A stretch of 64,000 bases of DNA, from the NCBI RefSeq assembly GCF_000203975.2, contig NZ_AFCF02000001.1:372001-436000 (forward strand), read 5' to 3'. The stretch is from Leisingera sp. ANG1 (GTDB lineage: Bacteria; Pseudomonadota; Alphaproteobacteria; Rhodobacterales; Rhodobacteraceae). The first letter of the stretch is position 1, and the number at the start of each line of letters is the position of its first letter. Of the stretch, positions 44,642-54,113 are shown in pieces. A program made the translations under genes and the position numbers. The notes under the pieces were generated by a model that had not been told where the DNA came from, did no database searches, and saw nothing but the letters and a program-made list of their open reading frames with translations.

Positions 44642-45157
44642 ATGCCGATGGTTCAGAAGACCAAACTCTGCCAAACGCTCGCCGTAGTGCTCGCCAGTAC
44701 TGCTGTCCAAGGCCATTCTGCCTTTGCTGAAGAATATGGCCGCCTTCAATCCAATACCTCTTTACTTGCGGAGCACGGAACAACAGGGGGAGAAGCTCGC
44801 ACCATTGAGTTCGGCTACGGATTAGGGGCGGATGGCCTGATTTTCGGCGGCAGCCTGTCAACAGGGCAGACCGGTCCGCTGACACGCGCCCTGCAGGCTG
44901 AGGAAACACACCAGCTGCGCCTTCAGGCAGGTTACGACTTTGGTCCGGCTACTGGCTTTGTAACTGTAGGCGGGCTTCAGGCCGAGGCATCCAGCGGCCG
45001 GCGCCACGGATCGCTGTTTGGCTTTGGGATGCGGGTGTCCCTGAACCGTGCGCTGCAATTGACTGGAGAACTGTTGCATCATGAGGCCGGGCCCACTGAC
45101 GGGAGCGCAAGCCCGCGCGGTGAAACCTTGGCTGTGAGCGCTGCTTTCCGTTTCTAA
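44642..45157 (+). CDS. Small outer-membrane beta-barrel protein (first of pair)
   Basis: The 171-residue product has a signal peptide (TLAVVLASTAVQGHSAFA) and alternating hydrophobic strands with a C-terminal Phe (LAVSAAFRF), the pattern of an eight-stranded outer-membrane barrel assembled by the Bam machinery. Its strands (LRLQAGYDFGPATGFVTVGGLQAEASS) parallel those of the next gene, suggesting a distant duplicate. GGAAGG precedes the ATG. Function unknown. Confidence 0.72.
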   Translation: MPMVQKTKLCQTLAVVLASTAVQGHSAFAEEYGRLQSNTSLLAEHGTTGGEARTIEFGYGLGADGLIFGGSLSTGQTGPLTRALQAEETHQLRLQAGYDFGPATGFVTVGGLQAEASSGRRHGSLFGFGMRVSLNRALQLTGELLHHEAGPTDGSASPRGETLAVSAAFRF

Positions 45158-45395
45158 TAGTTCTTTGAGGCTGGATGCTTAATCGCCGCTAGTCAAAGCG
45201 GGCGGGATTTCAATAGGTTGGCAGATTTCCGCCTGCGGTTTCCGGCAAAAAGGCGCGGGCTGGAACGGGATTTAGGCCAGTCACCGCCAATTCAGGGGCT
45301 GTGAGCTGAGCAGCACTGGAAACTGCCAGCCAAAGACCTTTTGTAAGCGTCAACGGCGCACAGCTTGCGCCGGGACTGCAAAAGGAGAAGTCTGA

Positions 45396-45974
45396 ATGAC
45401 TCGTTTCGTAGCTATGACGGCCATCGCAACCGTAATGGGCAGTGCGGCCTTTGCCGGCAACCTGGTTGAGCCGGTGGTCGAACCCGCGCCGGCTCCGGCG
45501 CCGGTTGTGGTCAATGAGGGCGGCGATTGGACCGGTTTCTATCTGGGTGGCCAGGTAGGCCAGCTGGACGCGGATGCCAGCAACGGTGCCTCGGGTGATG
45601 ATGCCGCATACGGTATCCACGGCGGCTACAATTATGATTTCGGTCGTTTCGTGCTGGGCGGCGAACTGGACTATGACGCAACCGACCTGGATCTGGGCGG
45701 CGGCGCAACCGTCGACTCGGTGGCCCGCGCCAAGCTGAAGGCTGGCTATGATTTTGGCCGGGTGCTGGCCTATGTGACCGGTGGTGTGGCCGAGGCCGAC
45801 AGCTCGCTGGGCAGCGAAACCGGCGACTTCTACGGCGTTGGCGTAGCCTACCAGGTGACCGACCAGTGGCAGGTCGGCGGTGAAGTGCTGGAGCATGATT
45901 TCGATCAGTTCGGCACCTCGGGCGTTGGTTCTGATGCTACCTCTGTGTCGCTGCGGGCGTCCTTCAAATTCTAA
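45396..45974 (+). CDS. Outer-membrane beta-barrel protein (Omp25/porin-like, second of pair)
   Basis: A 192-residue protein with a signal peptide (MTRFVAMTAIATVMGSAAFAG), a Pro/Ala/Val-rich linker (about residues 24-40) and an eight-stranded barrel beginning DWTGFYLGGQVGQLD and ending VSLRASFKF, as in the alphaproteobacterial Omp25/'outer membrane beta-barrel' family. It has an AAAGGAGAAG ribosome site. It probably gives envelope stability; no transport role can be shown. Strong codon bias suggests high expression. Confidence 0.85.
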   Translation: MTRFVAMTAIATVMGSAAFAGNLVEPVVEPAPAPAPVVVNEGGDWTGFYLGGQVGQLDADASNGASGDDAAYGIHGGYNYDFGRFVLGGELDYDATDLDLGGGATVDSVARAKLKAGYDFGRVLAYVTGGVAEADSSLGSETGDFYGVGVAYQVTDQWQVGGEVLEHDFDQFGTSGVGSDATSVSLRASFKF

Positions 45975-46276
45975 GCTGATACAAACACCGGCGCGGCACG
46001 CTTGTTCCGCCGCGCCGCTGGCCGCCCGGACTGTACCCAAGGCAGGCGGGCGGCCTTTGCTGTTTCCGGCATCCAAAAAGCTTGGCGGAGCTGCTGGCGC
46101 GTGCTAAGCAGCCTGCATGAACCAGAATTGCACCACCATTATCTGCTGCATTACCTGCTGACATATCAGCGGGCTGGTTTCTGTCGTTTTCATTTCCCTG
46201 ACAAGTTGCTAAGCCCGCGCTGCGCGCATTGGGTAGTGCCTGCTGCTAATGGCTGGGCATGCGAAAGGAACCGGGC
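45975..46276. other. Intergenic region with hairpins before cysS
   Basis: 302 bases. GGCGCGGC (45990-45997) pairs with GCCGCGCC (46009-46016), and GGCCGCCCG (46020-46028) pairs with CGGGCGGCC (46047-46055), followed by TTTGCTGTTT; these are probable terminators of the porin gene. The rest should hold the cysS promoter; I see no gene. Confidence 0.55.
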
Positions 46277-47659
46277 ATGGGAACCATGGACAGAGTGATC
46301 AAGCTGCAGAACACGAAGACCCGCAAGAAAGAGGTCTTTGAGCCGATCGACGCCGAAAACGTGCGGATGTATGTCTGCGGCCCCACGGTTTACGACCGGG
46401 CGCATCTGGGCAATGCCCGTCCGGTGGTGGTGTTTGATGTTCTCTACCGCCTTCTGCGCGAGGTTTATGGCGCAGAAAAAGTGACTTACGCCCGGAACTT
46501 CACCGACGTTGACGACAAGATAAACGCCCGCGCGGCGGAAAGCGGACGGCCGATTGGCGACATCACAGCCGAGACGACGCAATGGTTCCTGGACGACATG
46601 GGGGAACTCGGCGCGCTGGAGCCGAACCACATGCCGCGTGCGACCCAGTACATTCCGCAGATGGTGGCGATGATCGAGGATCTGATCGCCAAAGGGCACG
46701 CCTATGCCGCTGAGGGCCATGTGCTGTTTGCTGTCGACAGCTGGAAAGAGCTTTACGGCAAACTGTCAGGCCGTTCGGTGGATGACATGATTGCAGGCGC
46801 CCGGGTTGAGGTTGCGCCCTATAAGAAGAATCCGATGGATTTTGTGCTGTGGAAGCCGTCCAGCGACGACTTGCCGGGCTGGGACAGCCCTTGGGGGCGC
46901 GGGCGGCCGGGCTGGCATATCGAATGCTCGGCGATGTCCTATGAGCTGCTGGGCGAGACATTTGACATTCACGGCGGCGGCAACGACCTGATGTTCCCGC
47001 ACCACGAAAACGAAATTGCGCAAAGCTGCTGCGCAAATGGCGATGACAGCTTTGCACGCTACTGGCTGCACAACGAGATGCTGCAGGTCGAAGGCAAGAA
47101 GATGTCCAAGTCTCTGGGCAACTTCTTCACCGTGCGCGATCTGCTGGATCAAGGGTATCCGGGTGAGGTGATCCGGCTGGTGTTCCTGCAGACCCATTAC
47201 CGCAAGCCGATGGACTGGACCGACAAGAAGGCCAAGGAAGCAGAGGCGACGCTGCGCAAATGGCGGGCGCTGACCGCGGGCATCGAACCCGCGTCCAGCG
47301 CTGCTGCCGCGGTCCTGGACGCGCTGGCGGATGACCTCAATTCCGCAGGCGCTATTGCTGAGCTGCACAAGCTGGCCGCAGCGGGTGATGCTGCCGGGCT
47401 TCTGGCGTCGGCGCAGATTCTGGGTTTGCTGACGGAAGAGATGGGCGCCTGGGCGTCTGCCCCCTCGATTGACCTGTCTGCCTACGAAGAGCAGCTGTTT
47501 GATGCGCGGCAGAAGGCCATGGAAAGCAAGGATTTCTCGGAAGTTGATCAGCTGAAAGCGGCCTTTGTCGCGGCTGGCCTGGAAGTGCGCATGAGCAAGG
47601 CCGGTGTCGAACTTGTGCCGGGTGCCGGTTTTGACCCCGCCAAGCTGGAGGCGCTTTGA
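46277..47659 (+). CDS. cysS: Cysteinyl-tRNA synthetase
   Basis: The 460-residue class I synthetase charges tRNA-Cys. It shows the N-terminal [21 protein letters not shown], which has the zinc cysteine and the HLGN signature, the FTDVDDKIN motif, the zinc-site block [15 protein letters not shown], and KMSKSLGN. I place the start at 46277 because AAAGGA lies eight bases before it; 46259 and 46286 are other in-frame ATGs. Its stop overlaps the cimA ATG by one base. Confidence 0.95.
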   Translation: MGTMDRVIKLQNTKTRKKEVFEPIDAENVRMYVCGPTVYDRAHLGNARPVVVFDVLYRLLREVYGAEKVTYARNFTDVDDKINARAAESGRPIGDITAETTQWFLDDMGELGALEPNHMPRATQYIPQMVAMIEDLIAKGHAYAAEGHVLFAVDSWKELYGKLSGRSVDDMIAGARVEVAPYKKNPMDFVLWKPSSDDLPGWDSPWGRGRPGWHIECSAMSYELLGETFDIHGGGNDLMFPHHENEIAQSCCANGDDSFARYWLHNEMLQVEGKKMSKSLGNFFTVRDLLDQGYPGEVIRLVFLQTHYRKPMDWTDKKAKEAEATLRKWRALTAGIEPASSAAAAVLDALADDLNSAGAIAELHKLAAAGDAAGLLASAQILGLLTEEMGAWASAPSIDLSAYEEQLFDARQKAMESKDFSEVDQLKAAFVAAGLEVRMSKAGVELVPGAGFDPAKLEAL

Positions 47660-49293
47660 TGGCCAAAGAACGCCTCTATCTTTACGACACAACCCTTCGG
47701 GACGGGCAGCAGACCCAGGGGGTGCAGTTTTCCACTGCAGAAAAGAAGCAAATAGCCACAGCACTGGACACCTTGGGTATCGACTACATCGAGGGCGGCT
47801 GGCCGGGCGCCAACCCCACCGACAGTGCGTTCTTTGAGGAGGCGCCGCAAACCGGCGCCACCATGACAGCCTTTGGCATGACCAAGCGGATAGGGCGGTC
47901 GGCGGAAAACGACGATGTTCTGGCGGCGGTGATGAACGCAGGCACCAAGGCGGTTTGTCTGGTCGGCAAGAGCCACGATTACCACGTCACCCATGCGCTG
48001 GGGATCACGCTTGAGGAGAACCTCGAGAACATCCGCGCCTCGGTGGCCCATATTGTGGCACAGGGGCGCGAGGCGCTGTTTGACGCAGAGCATTTCTTTG
48101 ATGGCTACAAGGACAACCCGGACTACGCGCTGGCGGCTTGCCGTGCAGCGCTGGAGGCCGGTGCACGCTGGGTTGTGCTCTGCGACACCAATGGCGGCGC
48201 GCTTCCGGCAGAGGTTCACCGGATCGTCGGTGCAGTTGTGGCGGCCGGAGTTCCGGGTGAGAAACTGGGCATACACACCCATAACGACACGGAAAATGCC
48301 GTAGCGTGCTCCCTCGCGGCGGTTGATGCCGGGGCGCGGCAGATCCAGGGCACGCTGAATGGATTGGGGGAGCGCTGCGGCAATGCGAACCTGACCGCGC
48401 TGATCCCGACGCTGCTTCTGAAGGAACCCTACGCCAGCAAATTCGAAACCGGCGTGAGCCAGAACGCGCTTGCGGGGCTGACCCGGACCAGCCGGATGCT
48501 GGACGATATCCTGAACCGGGTCCCGGTGCGTCAGGCGGCCTATGTGGGCGCTTCAGCCTTTGCCCATAAGGCTGGGTTGCATGCCAGTGCGATCCTGAAG
48601 GACCCGTCGACTTACGAACACATCGAGCCGGGCATGGTTGGCAACGCGCGGGTGATCCCGATGTCGAACCAGGCCGGGCAGTCGAACCTGCGTAAGCGGC
48701 TGACCGATGCGGGGCTGAGCGTTGAGAACGGCAACCCGGCGCTGGCGCGGATCCTGGAACGGATCAAGGAGCGCGAGGCTGAAGGCTATTCCTATGATAC
48801 CGCGCAGGCCTCATTTGAGCTGTTGGCGCGCAAGGAACTGGGGCAGCTGCCGGATTTCTTTGAGGTGAAGCGCTACAAGGTCACCGTCGAACGGCGCAAG
48901 AACAAGTATAACCGCATGGTCAGCCTGTCAGAGGCGGTGGTTGTGGTGAAGGTCGATGGCGAGAAACGCCTGTCGGTCAGCGAGTCGCTGGATGAGACCG
49001 GCAGCGACCGCGGCCCGGTGAACGCGCTGGCACGGGCGCTGAGCAAGGACCTGGGGCGCTATTCCGCGCAGCTGGAGGACATGCGGCTGGTGGACTTCAA
49101 GGTGCGGATCACCCAGGGCGGCACCGAGGCTGTTACCCGGGTCATCATCGACAGCGAGGACAGCCAGGGCCATCGCTGGTCCACCGTCGGGGTCAGCGCA
49201 AACATAATAGATGCCTCGTTCGAGGCGCTGCTGGACGCCATCCGCTGGAAGCTGATCCATGACAGCGGGGCCGGGCAGGCGGATGCAGTTTGA
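47659..49293 (+). CDS. cimA: (R)-citramalate synthase
   Basis: A 544-residue enzyme of the LeuA/CimA family that joins pyruvate and acetyl-CoA to (R)-citramalate, opening a threonine-independent route to isoleucine. It has LYLYDTTLRDGQQTQGVQFSTAEK, the metal-binding IHTHNDTENAVA, NGLGERCGNANLTALIP and a C-terminal LeuA-type regulatory domain. This length and the DTTLRDGQQ(T/A)QGV variant mark the CimA group (TIGR00977) rather than LeuA or homocitrate synthase. The ATG at 47659 overlaps the cysS stop (TGATG). Confidence 0.9.
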   Translation: MAKERLYLYDTTLRDGQQTQGVQFSTAEKKQIATALDTLGIDYIEGGWPGANPTDSAFFEEAPQTGATMTAFGMTKRIGRSAENDDVLAAVMNAGTKAVCLVGKSHDYHVTHALGITLEENLENIRASVAHIVAQGREALFDAEHFFDGYKDNPDYALAACRAALEAGARWVVLCDTNGGALPAEVHRIVGAVVAAGVPGEKLGIHTHNDTENAVACSLAAVDAGARQIQGTLNGLGERCGNANLTALIPTLLLKEPYASKFETGVSQNALAGLTRTSRMLDDILNRVPVRQAAYVGASAFAHKAGLHASAILKDPSTYEHIEPGMVGNARVIPMSNQAGQSNLRKRLTDAGLSVENGNPALARILERIKEREAEGYSYDTAQASFELLARKELGQLPDFFEVKRYKVTVERRKNKYNRMVSLSEAVVVVKVDGEKRLSVSESLDETGSDRGPVNALARALSKDLGRYSAQLEDMRLVDFKVRITQGGTEAVTRVIIDSEDSQGHRWSTVGVSANIIDASFEALLDAIRWKLIHDSGAGQADAV

Positions 49294-50059
49294 CGCCGAC
49301 CTGACGGCCTGCGCAGAGCTGGTTCAGAAGAGCGACCCGGCCCGGTTTCTGTCGACCATGGCGGCGCCGGTCCAGGCGCGGCCGCTGCTGTTTGCGCTGT
49401 ATGCCTTCAATATTGAGCTGGCGCGGGCGCCCTGGGCCAGCCAGGAAAGCATGATTGCCGAGATGCGGGTGCAATGGTGGCGCGATGTGGGGGCGGAGAT
49501 CGCAGAGGGCAAGCCTGTCCGCCGCCACTATGTTGCGACGCCGCTCTCCAAGCTGCTGAAGCCGGAACTGGCGGCCTGTGTCGACGGTATGGCCGAGGCG
49601 CGGCGTTGGGACATCTACAAGGATCCCTTTGAGGATCAGGCTGAGTTCGACTGCTATATCGACCGGACCAGCGGATCGCTGATGTGGATGGCTGCGGCTT
49701 CACTGGGGCAGGCGGATGAGGCTGTGGTCAGGGATTTCGGCTATGGCGCAGGCGTTGCCAATTGGCTGCGGGCAATCCCTGAGCTGGAAGCGCAGAAACG
49801 GATTCCGTTGCTGGACGGAACCTTGGAAGGCGTGCAAGCTTTGGCTCGTAAGGGGCTGGAAAAGATGAGTAAAGCGCGAGAGCGAAGAGCTAATGTTTCA
49901 AAAGCTTCCGGAGCTGCTCTGCTGGCGGGATGGCAGGCTGAGGCGGTTCTGAAGCAGACCGTCCGTGAACCAGAGAGGGTTGCGCAGGGCGCCCTTGGCC
50001 AAAGCGAGTTCCGGCGCCGGTCGGGGCTGATGCTCCGGGCAGTCACCGGGCGCTGGTAA
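49283..50059 (+). CDS. Squalene/phytoene synthase-fold protein, NDUFAF6-like
   Basis: The 258-residue protein has the squalene/phytoene synthase fold (PF00494), but the first aspartate-rich motif is degenerate (FALYAFNIELARAPWAS in place of DxxxD) and the second reads CYIDRTSGSLMWMAA. This matches the group that includes mitochondrial NDUFAF6, a complex I assembly factor, rather than a working prenyl synthase. It overlaps cimA by 11 bases. The start at 49283 follows a GGCAGGCGG stretch; 49259 is an upstream alternative. A role in complex I assembly is inference. Confidence 0.8.
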   Translation: MQFDADLTACAELVQKSDPARFLSTMAAPVQARPLLFALYAFNIELARAPWASQESMIAEMRVQWWRDVGAEIAEGKPVRRHYVATPLSKLLKPELAACVDGMAEARRWDIYKDPFEDQAEFDCYIDRTSGSLMWMAAASLGQADEAVVRDFGYGAGVANWLRAIPELEAQKRIPLLDGTLEGVQALARKGLEKMSKARERRANVSKASGAALLAGWQAEAVLKQTVREPERVAQGALGQSEFRRRSGLMLRAVTGRW

Positions 50060-50075
50060 AGAACTCAGGTGAAAT

Positions 50076-50105
50076 AATAAAGGCGCCCGTCTGGGCGCCT
50101 TTATT
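50076..50105. terminator. Bidirectional terminator after the cysS-cimA operon
   Basis: Perfect 13-bp stem AATAAAGGCGCCC (50076-50088) / GGGCGCCTTTATT (50093-50105) with loop GTCT, between convergent genes. Confidence 0.92.
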
Positions 50106-50129
50106 ACTCTGGCTTTCAAGCGGAAACGG

Positions 50130-51347
50130 TCAGACTTCCTTGGGCCGCATCACCAGCCACATCAGTGCTCCACCTGCCAGCACCAGGAAGGGTGCCATGG
50201 CCATGTTGACCGCGTTCCAGCCGTCCACTGGATTGCCACCAGAGCAGTTCATCAACCCGCCCGAGGCCAGCGACGCCATGGTAACACCGCCAAAGACAAG
50301 CAGGTCATTCAATCCCTGCATCCGGCCTTTCTCATGGCTGTCATGGGCGCCGGCCAGCATGGTGGTTGCGCCAATGAACCCGAAGTTCCAGCCGAGACCA
50401 AGCAGCACAAGCGCGATGAAGAAGTTTTCCAGTTCAACACCTTGCAGTGCAACTGCGCCAGCACCGGCGAGAATAATCAGGCCCGCGGCAACGATCTTTT
50501 CCACGCCGAAACGGGCAATCAGATGGCCGGTAAAGAAGGACGGCACATACATCGCCAGAACGTGGAACATCACCACATCGGAGGCATTGCCCTGAGTGAA
50601 GCCGCATCCTACCACGGCCAGCGGGGTCGATGTCATGACAAGGTTCATCAATGCGTAGGAAACCATTGCGCAGATGACCGAGACGGCGATAACCGGCGTC
50701 TTCAGCAGTTCAAGACGGCTGCGCCCCTTGGGGCTGTCATGGCTGGGTGCTGGTGGTTTGGGAATATCCAGAAGCAGGAACAGCGCGGCGCCGAACACGT
50801 TGACGGCAATAACCGTCAGGTAGGTTCCAAGAAAAGGAATTACAAAGGCTTGGCTGGTCAGCTTGACCAGTTGTGGGCCGATCAGGGCAGCTGCAAGGCC
50901 TCCAGCCATCACGTAGGAAATCGCCTTGGGGCGGAACGCTTCTGAAGCGGTGTCAGCCGCCGCGAACCGGTAGAAGCCATGCGCGCTCATGTAGACGCCG
51001 GTCATCAGGCTGCCGAGCAGGAAGACCGGAAAGGAGCCGAGATACAGACCGTAAGCGCCAACCAGGCCGCCCAGCGCGCCAAAAGCAGCGCCGGTGAAGA
51101 AACCGGCGCGGCGGCCCCAGCGCTGCATGATCGCTGAGATCGGCGTGGCCGCCAGCATCGAGCCGCCCACGATCAGCGAGATCGGCAGCGTCGCAAAGCA
51201 GGGGTTGGACGCCAGCGATTGGCCCGCAAGGCCGCCAATGATAAAGATCATCGGCATCTGCGCGCCGAGGATCGCCTGGGCCAGAACCAGGATGGCAACG
51301 TTTTTCTTGGCGACCGCGTCGCTGGGGGTGGTCATGGTCATGCTCAT
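50130..51347 (-). CDS. MFS transporter
   Basis: This 405-residue inner-membrane protein has about twelve hydrophobic helices and MFS features such as the loop QRWGRRAGFFTGAAFG between helices 2 and 3 and a related FGVEKIVAAG in the second half. It resembles YwfA/UhpC-like alphaproteobacterial MFS proteins of unassigned substrate. It lies divergent from a DNA glycosylase gene, with nothing indicating a substrate. The likely start is the MSMTMTTPSDA Met at 51347. Confidence 0.88.
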   Translation of the reverse strand: MSMTMTTPSDAVAKKNVAILVLAQAILGAQMPMIFIIGGLAGQSLASNPCFATLPISLIVGGSMLAATPISAIMQRWGRRAGFFTGAAFGALGGLVGAYGLYLGSFPVFLLGSLMTGVYMSAHGFYRFAAADTASEAFRPKAISYVMAGGLAAALIGPQLVKLTSQAFVIPFLGTYLTVIAVNVFGAALFLLLDIPKPPAPSHDSPKGRSRLELLKTPVIAVSVICAMVSYALMNLVMTSTPLAVVGCGFTQGNASDVVMFHVLAMYVPSFFTGHLIARFGVEKIVAAGLIILAGAGAVALQGVELENFFIALVLLGLGWNFGFIGATTMLAGAHDSHEKGRMQGLNDLLVFGGVTMASLASGGLMNCSGGNPVDGWNAVNMAMAPFLVLAGGALMWLVMRPKEV

Positions 51348-51434
51348 ATGGGATGCGTAGCGGTGAACCGGGTGCGGGGCAAGGCGCTTGCCACGCTGGA
51401 AGGCGGCCCATTTGCCGCGGCCAAAGGGGGTGAC

Positions 51435-52094
51435 GTGGCGTCAGATCTGCCAAAGTTTCTGCCGGGTGCGGGCCGGATCATTCAATGCGGCGATTGCGTT
51501 ACTGAGGGTGCTGAATGGCTGGCAGCGCGTGACAGCCGGTTCGCCCGTGCACTGGAACTGACAGGTCCGCTGCCGTTGCGGCGCAAGCCCGAAGGGTTCG
51601 CCGAGTTGCTGAGTGCAATTGTCAGCCAGCAGGTGAGCGTGGCCTCTGCGAATGCGATCTGGAAACGGATGAAGGACGCAAGGCTGACAGGACCGCGCAA
51701 GATACTATGGGCAACGGACGATGATCTGCGCGCAGCTGGCCTCAGCCGCCAAAAGATGCGCTATGCCCGGGCGCTGGCTGAGGCGCGTATTGATTTCAAG
51801 GCGTTGCGCAATGCGCCTGATGCGGAGGTAATTGCCACGCTGGTTCAGGTGCCGGGCATCGGTGTGTGGACCGCGGAGATTTACGCGATGTTTTCGCTGG
51901 GCCGTGCGGATGTGTTTGCCCATGGCGATCTGGCCCTGCAAGAGGCCGCGCGGGTGTTGTTTGACTTGCCTGCACGCCCCAAGGAGCGGGAGATGCGGCA
52001 AATCGCCGAGGCCTGGTCTCCGTGGCGGTCGGTTGCGGCGCGCATTCTGTGGGCCTATTACCGGGTGGCGAAGGACAGGGAAGGAATCCGATGA
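51435..52094 (+). CDS. DNA-3-methyladenine glycosylase II family protein (AlkA-type)
   Basis: The 219-residue protein contains the HhH-GPD base-excision fold: AIVSQQVSVASANAIWKRM, the hairpin LVQVPGIGVWTAEIYAMF and the catalytic Asp in FAHGDLALQEA. It removes alkylated purines from DNA. I chose the GTG at 51435, which follows AAGGGGG and fits the family length; the only upstream ATG (51348) lies beside the divergent MFS start and would give an unlike N-terminus. It is coupled to the next gene by ATGA (52091-52094). Confidence 0.85.
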   Translation: MASDLPKFLPGAGRIIQCGDCVTEGAEWLAARDSRFARALELTGPLPLRRKPEGFAELLSAIVSQQVSVASANAIWKRMKDARLTGPRKILWATDDDLRAAGLSRQKMRYARALAEARIDFKALRNAPDAEVIATLVQVPGIGVWTAEIYAMFSLGRADVFAHGDLALQEAARVLFDLPARPKEREMRQIAEAWSPWRSVAARILWAYYRVAKDREGIR

Positions 52095-52756
52095 CTCGTG
52101 TACTGAATGCCGGCCGCAAAGAGCCGCTCTCCGGTGAAACCCGCTCCGTTGTGGTGTTCTTGCATGGCTATGGCGCCAATGGCGCGGACCTGCTGGGGCT
52201 GGCCGATCCGCTGGGCGAACATCTGCCGGATACGCTGTTTGTCGCACCCGACGCGCCTGAGGCCTGCGCCGGTGCGCCGTTTGGTTTTCAATGGTTCCCG
52301 ATCCCGTGGATTGACGGTTCGTCCGAAGAAGAAAGCATGCGCGGAATGCAGGCTGCGGTCGAGGATCTGAACGCCTTTTTGGATGCGCTGATGGTCGACG
52401 AGGACGTGCTGCCAGAGCAGGTGGTTCTGTTTGGCTTCAGCCAGGGGACGATGATGAGCCTGCATGTGGCGCCGCGGCGCGAAGATGCGGTTGCCGGGAT
52501 CGTGGCCTTCTCCGGCCGTCTGCTGTCGCCTGAATTGCTGAAGGATGAGGCGGTGTCCAAGATGCCGGTCCTGCTGGTGCATGGCGATCAGGACGACGTG
52601 GTGCCGGTGCAGTCACTGCCGGAGGCCGCCGAAGCGCTGCAGGAAGCCGGTTTCCAGGATGTGTTTGCACATATCCAAAAGGGCACTGCCCACGGCATCG
52701 CGCCGGACGGGTTGAGTGTCGCCTTGGCTTTCATGCGGGACAAGTTGAGCCTGTAA
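52091..52756 (+). CDS. Carboxylesterase/phospholipase-type alpha/beta hydrolase
   Basis: A 221-residue cytoplasmic hydrolase of the carboxylesterase/YpfH group (PF02230), with the oxyanion HGYGANGADL, the nucleophile elbow GFSQG, and the acid and histidine in HGDQDDVVP and GTAHGIAPDG. It hydrolyses short acyl esters or lysophospholipids; the physiological substrate is unknown. Its ATG overlaps the glycosylase stop. Confidence 0.9.
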   Translation: MTRVLNAGRKEPLSGETRSVVVFLHGYGANGADLLGLADPLGEHLPDTLFVAPDAPEACAGAPFGFQWFPIPWIDGSSEEESMRGMQAAVEDLNAFLDALMVDEDVLPEQVVLFGFSQGTMMSLHVAPRREDAVAGIVAFSGRLLSPELLKDEAVSKMPVLLVHGDQDDVVPVQSLPEAAEALQEAGFQDVFAHIQKGTAHGIAPDGLSVALAFMRDKLSL

Positions 52757-52794
52757 CAGGTTGCAGTTGAATGGATTTTCTGTCTGACCGCGGT

Positions 52795-53217
52795 TTAATA
52801 CGACCACAAATGCGGCTCGGAAATCTCGACTGAATTTCCAGCTGGATCCCGGAAGTAAATGGACCGGGGCCCATGCGGCCAATCAAACTCCGCCTCAATG
52901 TCGACACCGGCTGCGTGCAGCCGGTCGCGCATCTCCAGCAGCTCGCTGCGGGATTGGGCGAAACAAACGTGCCCCGGACCCTGTGCACCGTGCGGAGGGA
53001 CCGGCAAGCGCGGATTGCCTGGAGGCTTCGCTGTTTCCGCCGCAATGAACAGCAGCAGGACGGAACTCCCGCATCGGAAGAAAACATGGCGGCCTGCCGC
53101 TTTCTGAATGCGCTGCAAGCCTAGAATGCGCCCATAGAAATCCTCTGCAGCGTCCAGGTCATCCACGTAGAGCGCGGCTTCGAGAATGGCTTGCGGGGCA
53201 GGGGCTTGGGGCAGCAT
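52795..53217 (-). CDS. VOC-family (glyoxalase/bleomycin-resistance fold) protein
   Basis: A 140-residue single-domain VOC protein: ILEAALYVDDLDAAEDFYGRILGLQ begins the first half, and GHVCFAQSRSELLEMRDRL plus SIYFRDPAGNSVEISEPHLW the second. A His (GHVCF) and Glu (VEISE) could be metal ligands. Such proteins range from lyases to fosfomycin-type resistance enzymes; no specific reaction can be assigned. It follows the pseudouridine synthase gene by 12 bases on the same strand. Confidence 0.85.
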   Translation of the reverse strand: MLPQAPAPQAILEAALYVDDLDAAEDFYGRILGLQRIQKAAGRHVFFRCGSSVLLLFIAAETAKPPGNPRLPVPPHGAQGPGHVCFAQSRSELLEMRDRLHAAGVDIEAEFDWPHGPRSIYFRDPAGNSVEISEPHLWSY

Positions 53218-53229
53218 GCCCGCAGGCTA

Positions 53230-53883
53230 TCAGCGGCGGCGGGGCCTGTCACCATTTGCCGGGCGCGGTGATGCGGCTTTTGGCCTGCGCGGCGGCTTCT
53301 GGGAAGGTTTGGGCGGTCCGGGCACGCGGGGCGGCTCCAGATCCTCCCAGGCGCCCGGTGCCAGCCCGTCCAGCGTCCAGGCGCCGATGCTGTAGCGGAT
53401 CAGCCGAAGGGTCGGGTGCCCGGCTGCCGCCGTCATCCGCCGCACCTGGCGGTTCCGGCCTTCGCGGATGGTCAGCGCGATCCAGCTGTCGGGAACCGTC
53501 TTGCGCACACGGACGGGCGGGGTGCGTGCCCAAAGCCCGGGCGGTTCTTGGATCACCTGCACCTTGGCGGGCCGGGTTTTTCCGTCCTTCAGATCAACGC
53601 CTTCCGCCAGCTGCATGAGTGCTTCGGCGCTTGGAATGCCCTCCACCTGCACCCAATAGGTCTTGTCCATCTTGTGCTTGGGATCGGTGATCCAGGATTG
53701 CAGGCGGCCATTGTCCGTCAGCAGCATCAGCCCTTCGCTGTCGCGGTCTAGACGGCCGGCGGCATAGACGCCGGGGCAATCGATATACTGGCTAAGGGTC
53801 GCTCGCGGGCTGTCCAAACTGCCGCGGTCGGTGAACTGGGGCAGCACGTCAAAGGGTTTGTTGAAACGGATCAGACGGGTCAT
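53230..53883 (-). CDS. rluE: RluE-like rRNA pseudouridine synthase
   Basis: The 217-residue protein matches the RsuA/RluE branch of pseudouridine synthases without an S4 domain: RFNKPFDVLPQFT start, catalytic Asp in GVYAAGRLDRDSEGLMLLT, KTYWVQVEG, IREGRNRQVRRMTAAAGHPTLRLIR. It isomerises a 23S rRNA uridine (U2457 in E. coli). A Pro/Arg-rich basic tail ends the protein. The Met at 53883 is taken over the longer 53961 start because it matches the family N-terminus. Confidence 0.88.
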   Translation of the reverse strand: MTRLIRFNKPFDVLPQFTDRGSLDSPRATLSQYIDCPGVYAAGRLDRDSEGLMLLTDNGRLQSWITDPKHKMDKTYWVQVEGIPSAEALMQLAEGVDLKDGKTRPAKVQVIQEPPGLWARTPPVRVRKTVPDSWIALTIREGRNRQVRRMTAAAGHPTLRLIRYSIGAWTLDGLAPGAWEDLEPPRVPGPPKPSQKPPRRPKAASPRPANGDRPRRR

Positions 53884-53939
53884 GGCTGCGAAATAGGCGG
53901 ACTGTGACGGCAGGGCAAGAGGATGTCCCGGTTCCAGCC

Positions 53940-53948
53940 TGTGGATAA
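53940..53948 (-). promoter_or_regulatory. DnaA-box-like 9-mer between rluE and the HNH gene
   Basis: TGTGGATAA on the plus strand is the complement of the consensus TTATCCACA. It is isolated, in the gap (53884-54113) between divergent genes, and may be chance. Confidence 0.25.
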
Positions 53949-54113
53949 CTGTCACGGGCATGTCATGGAATCAGCTCAGCTTGCTCGCGACATATTGTGG
54001 GTCATTGGGGCTTGTCAGGTGCCAACCACGATATATAGTCAAAGTCAGGCTGGGGCGGGTTCCCCGCTCTGGTTCCGGGAAACGGAAGATCAGGGCGAGG
54101 AAGACGTTCAAAA

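Noticed and set aside
49283-50059. Carotenoid or hopanoid synthesis gene
   Set aside because: The first aspartate-rich motif is degenerate and no other terpenoid genes are nearby.
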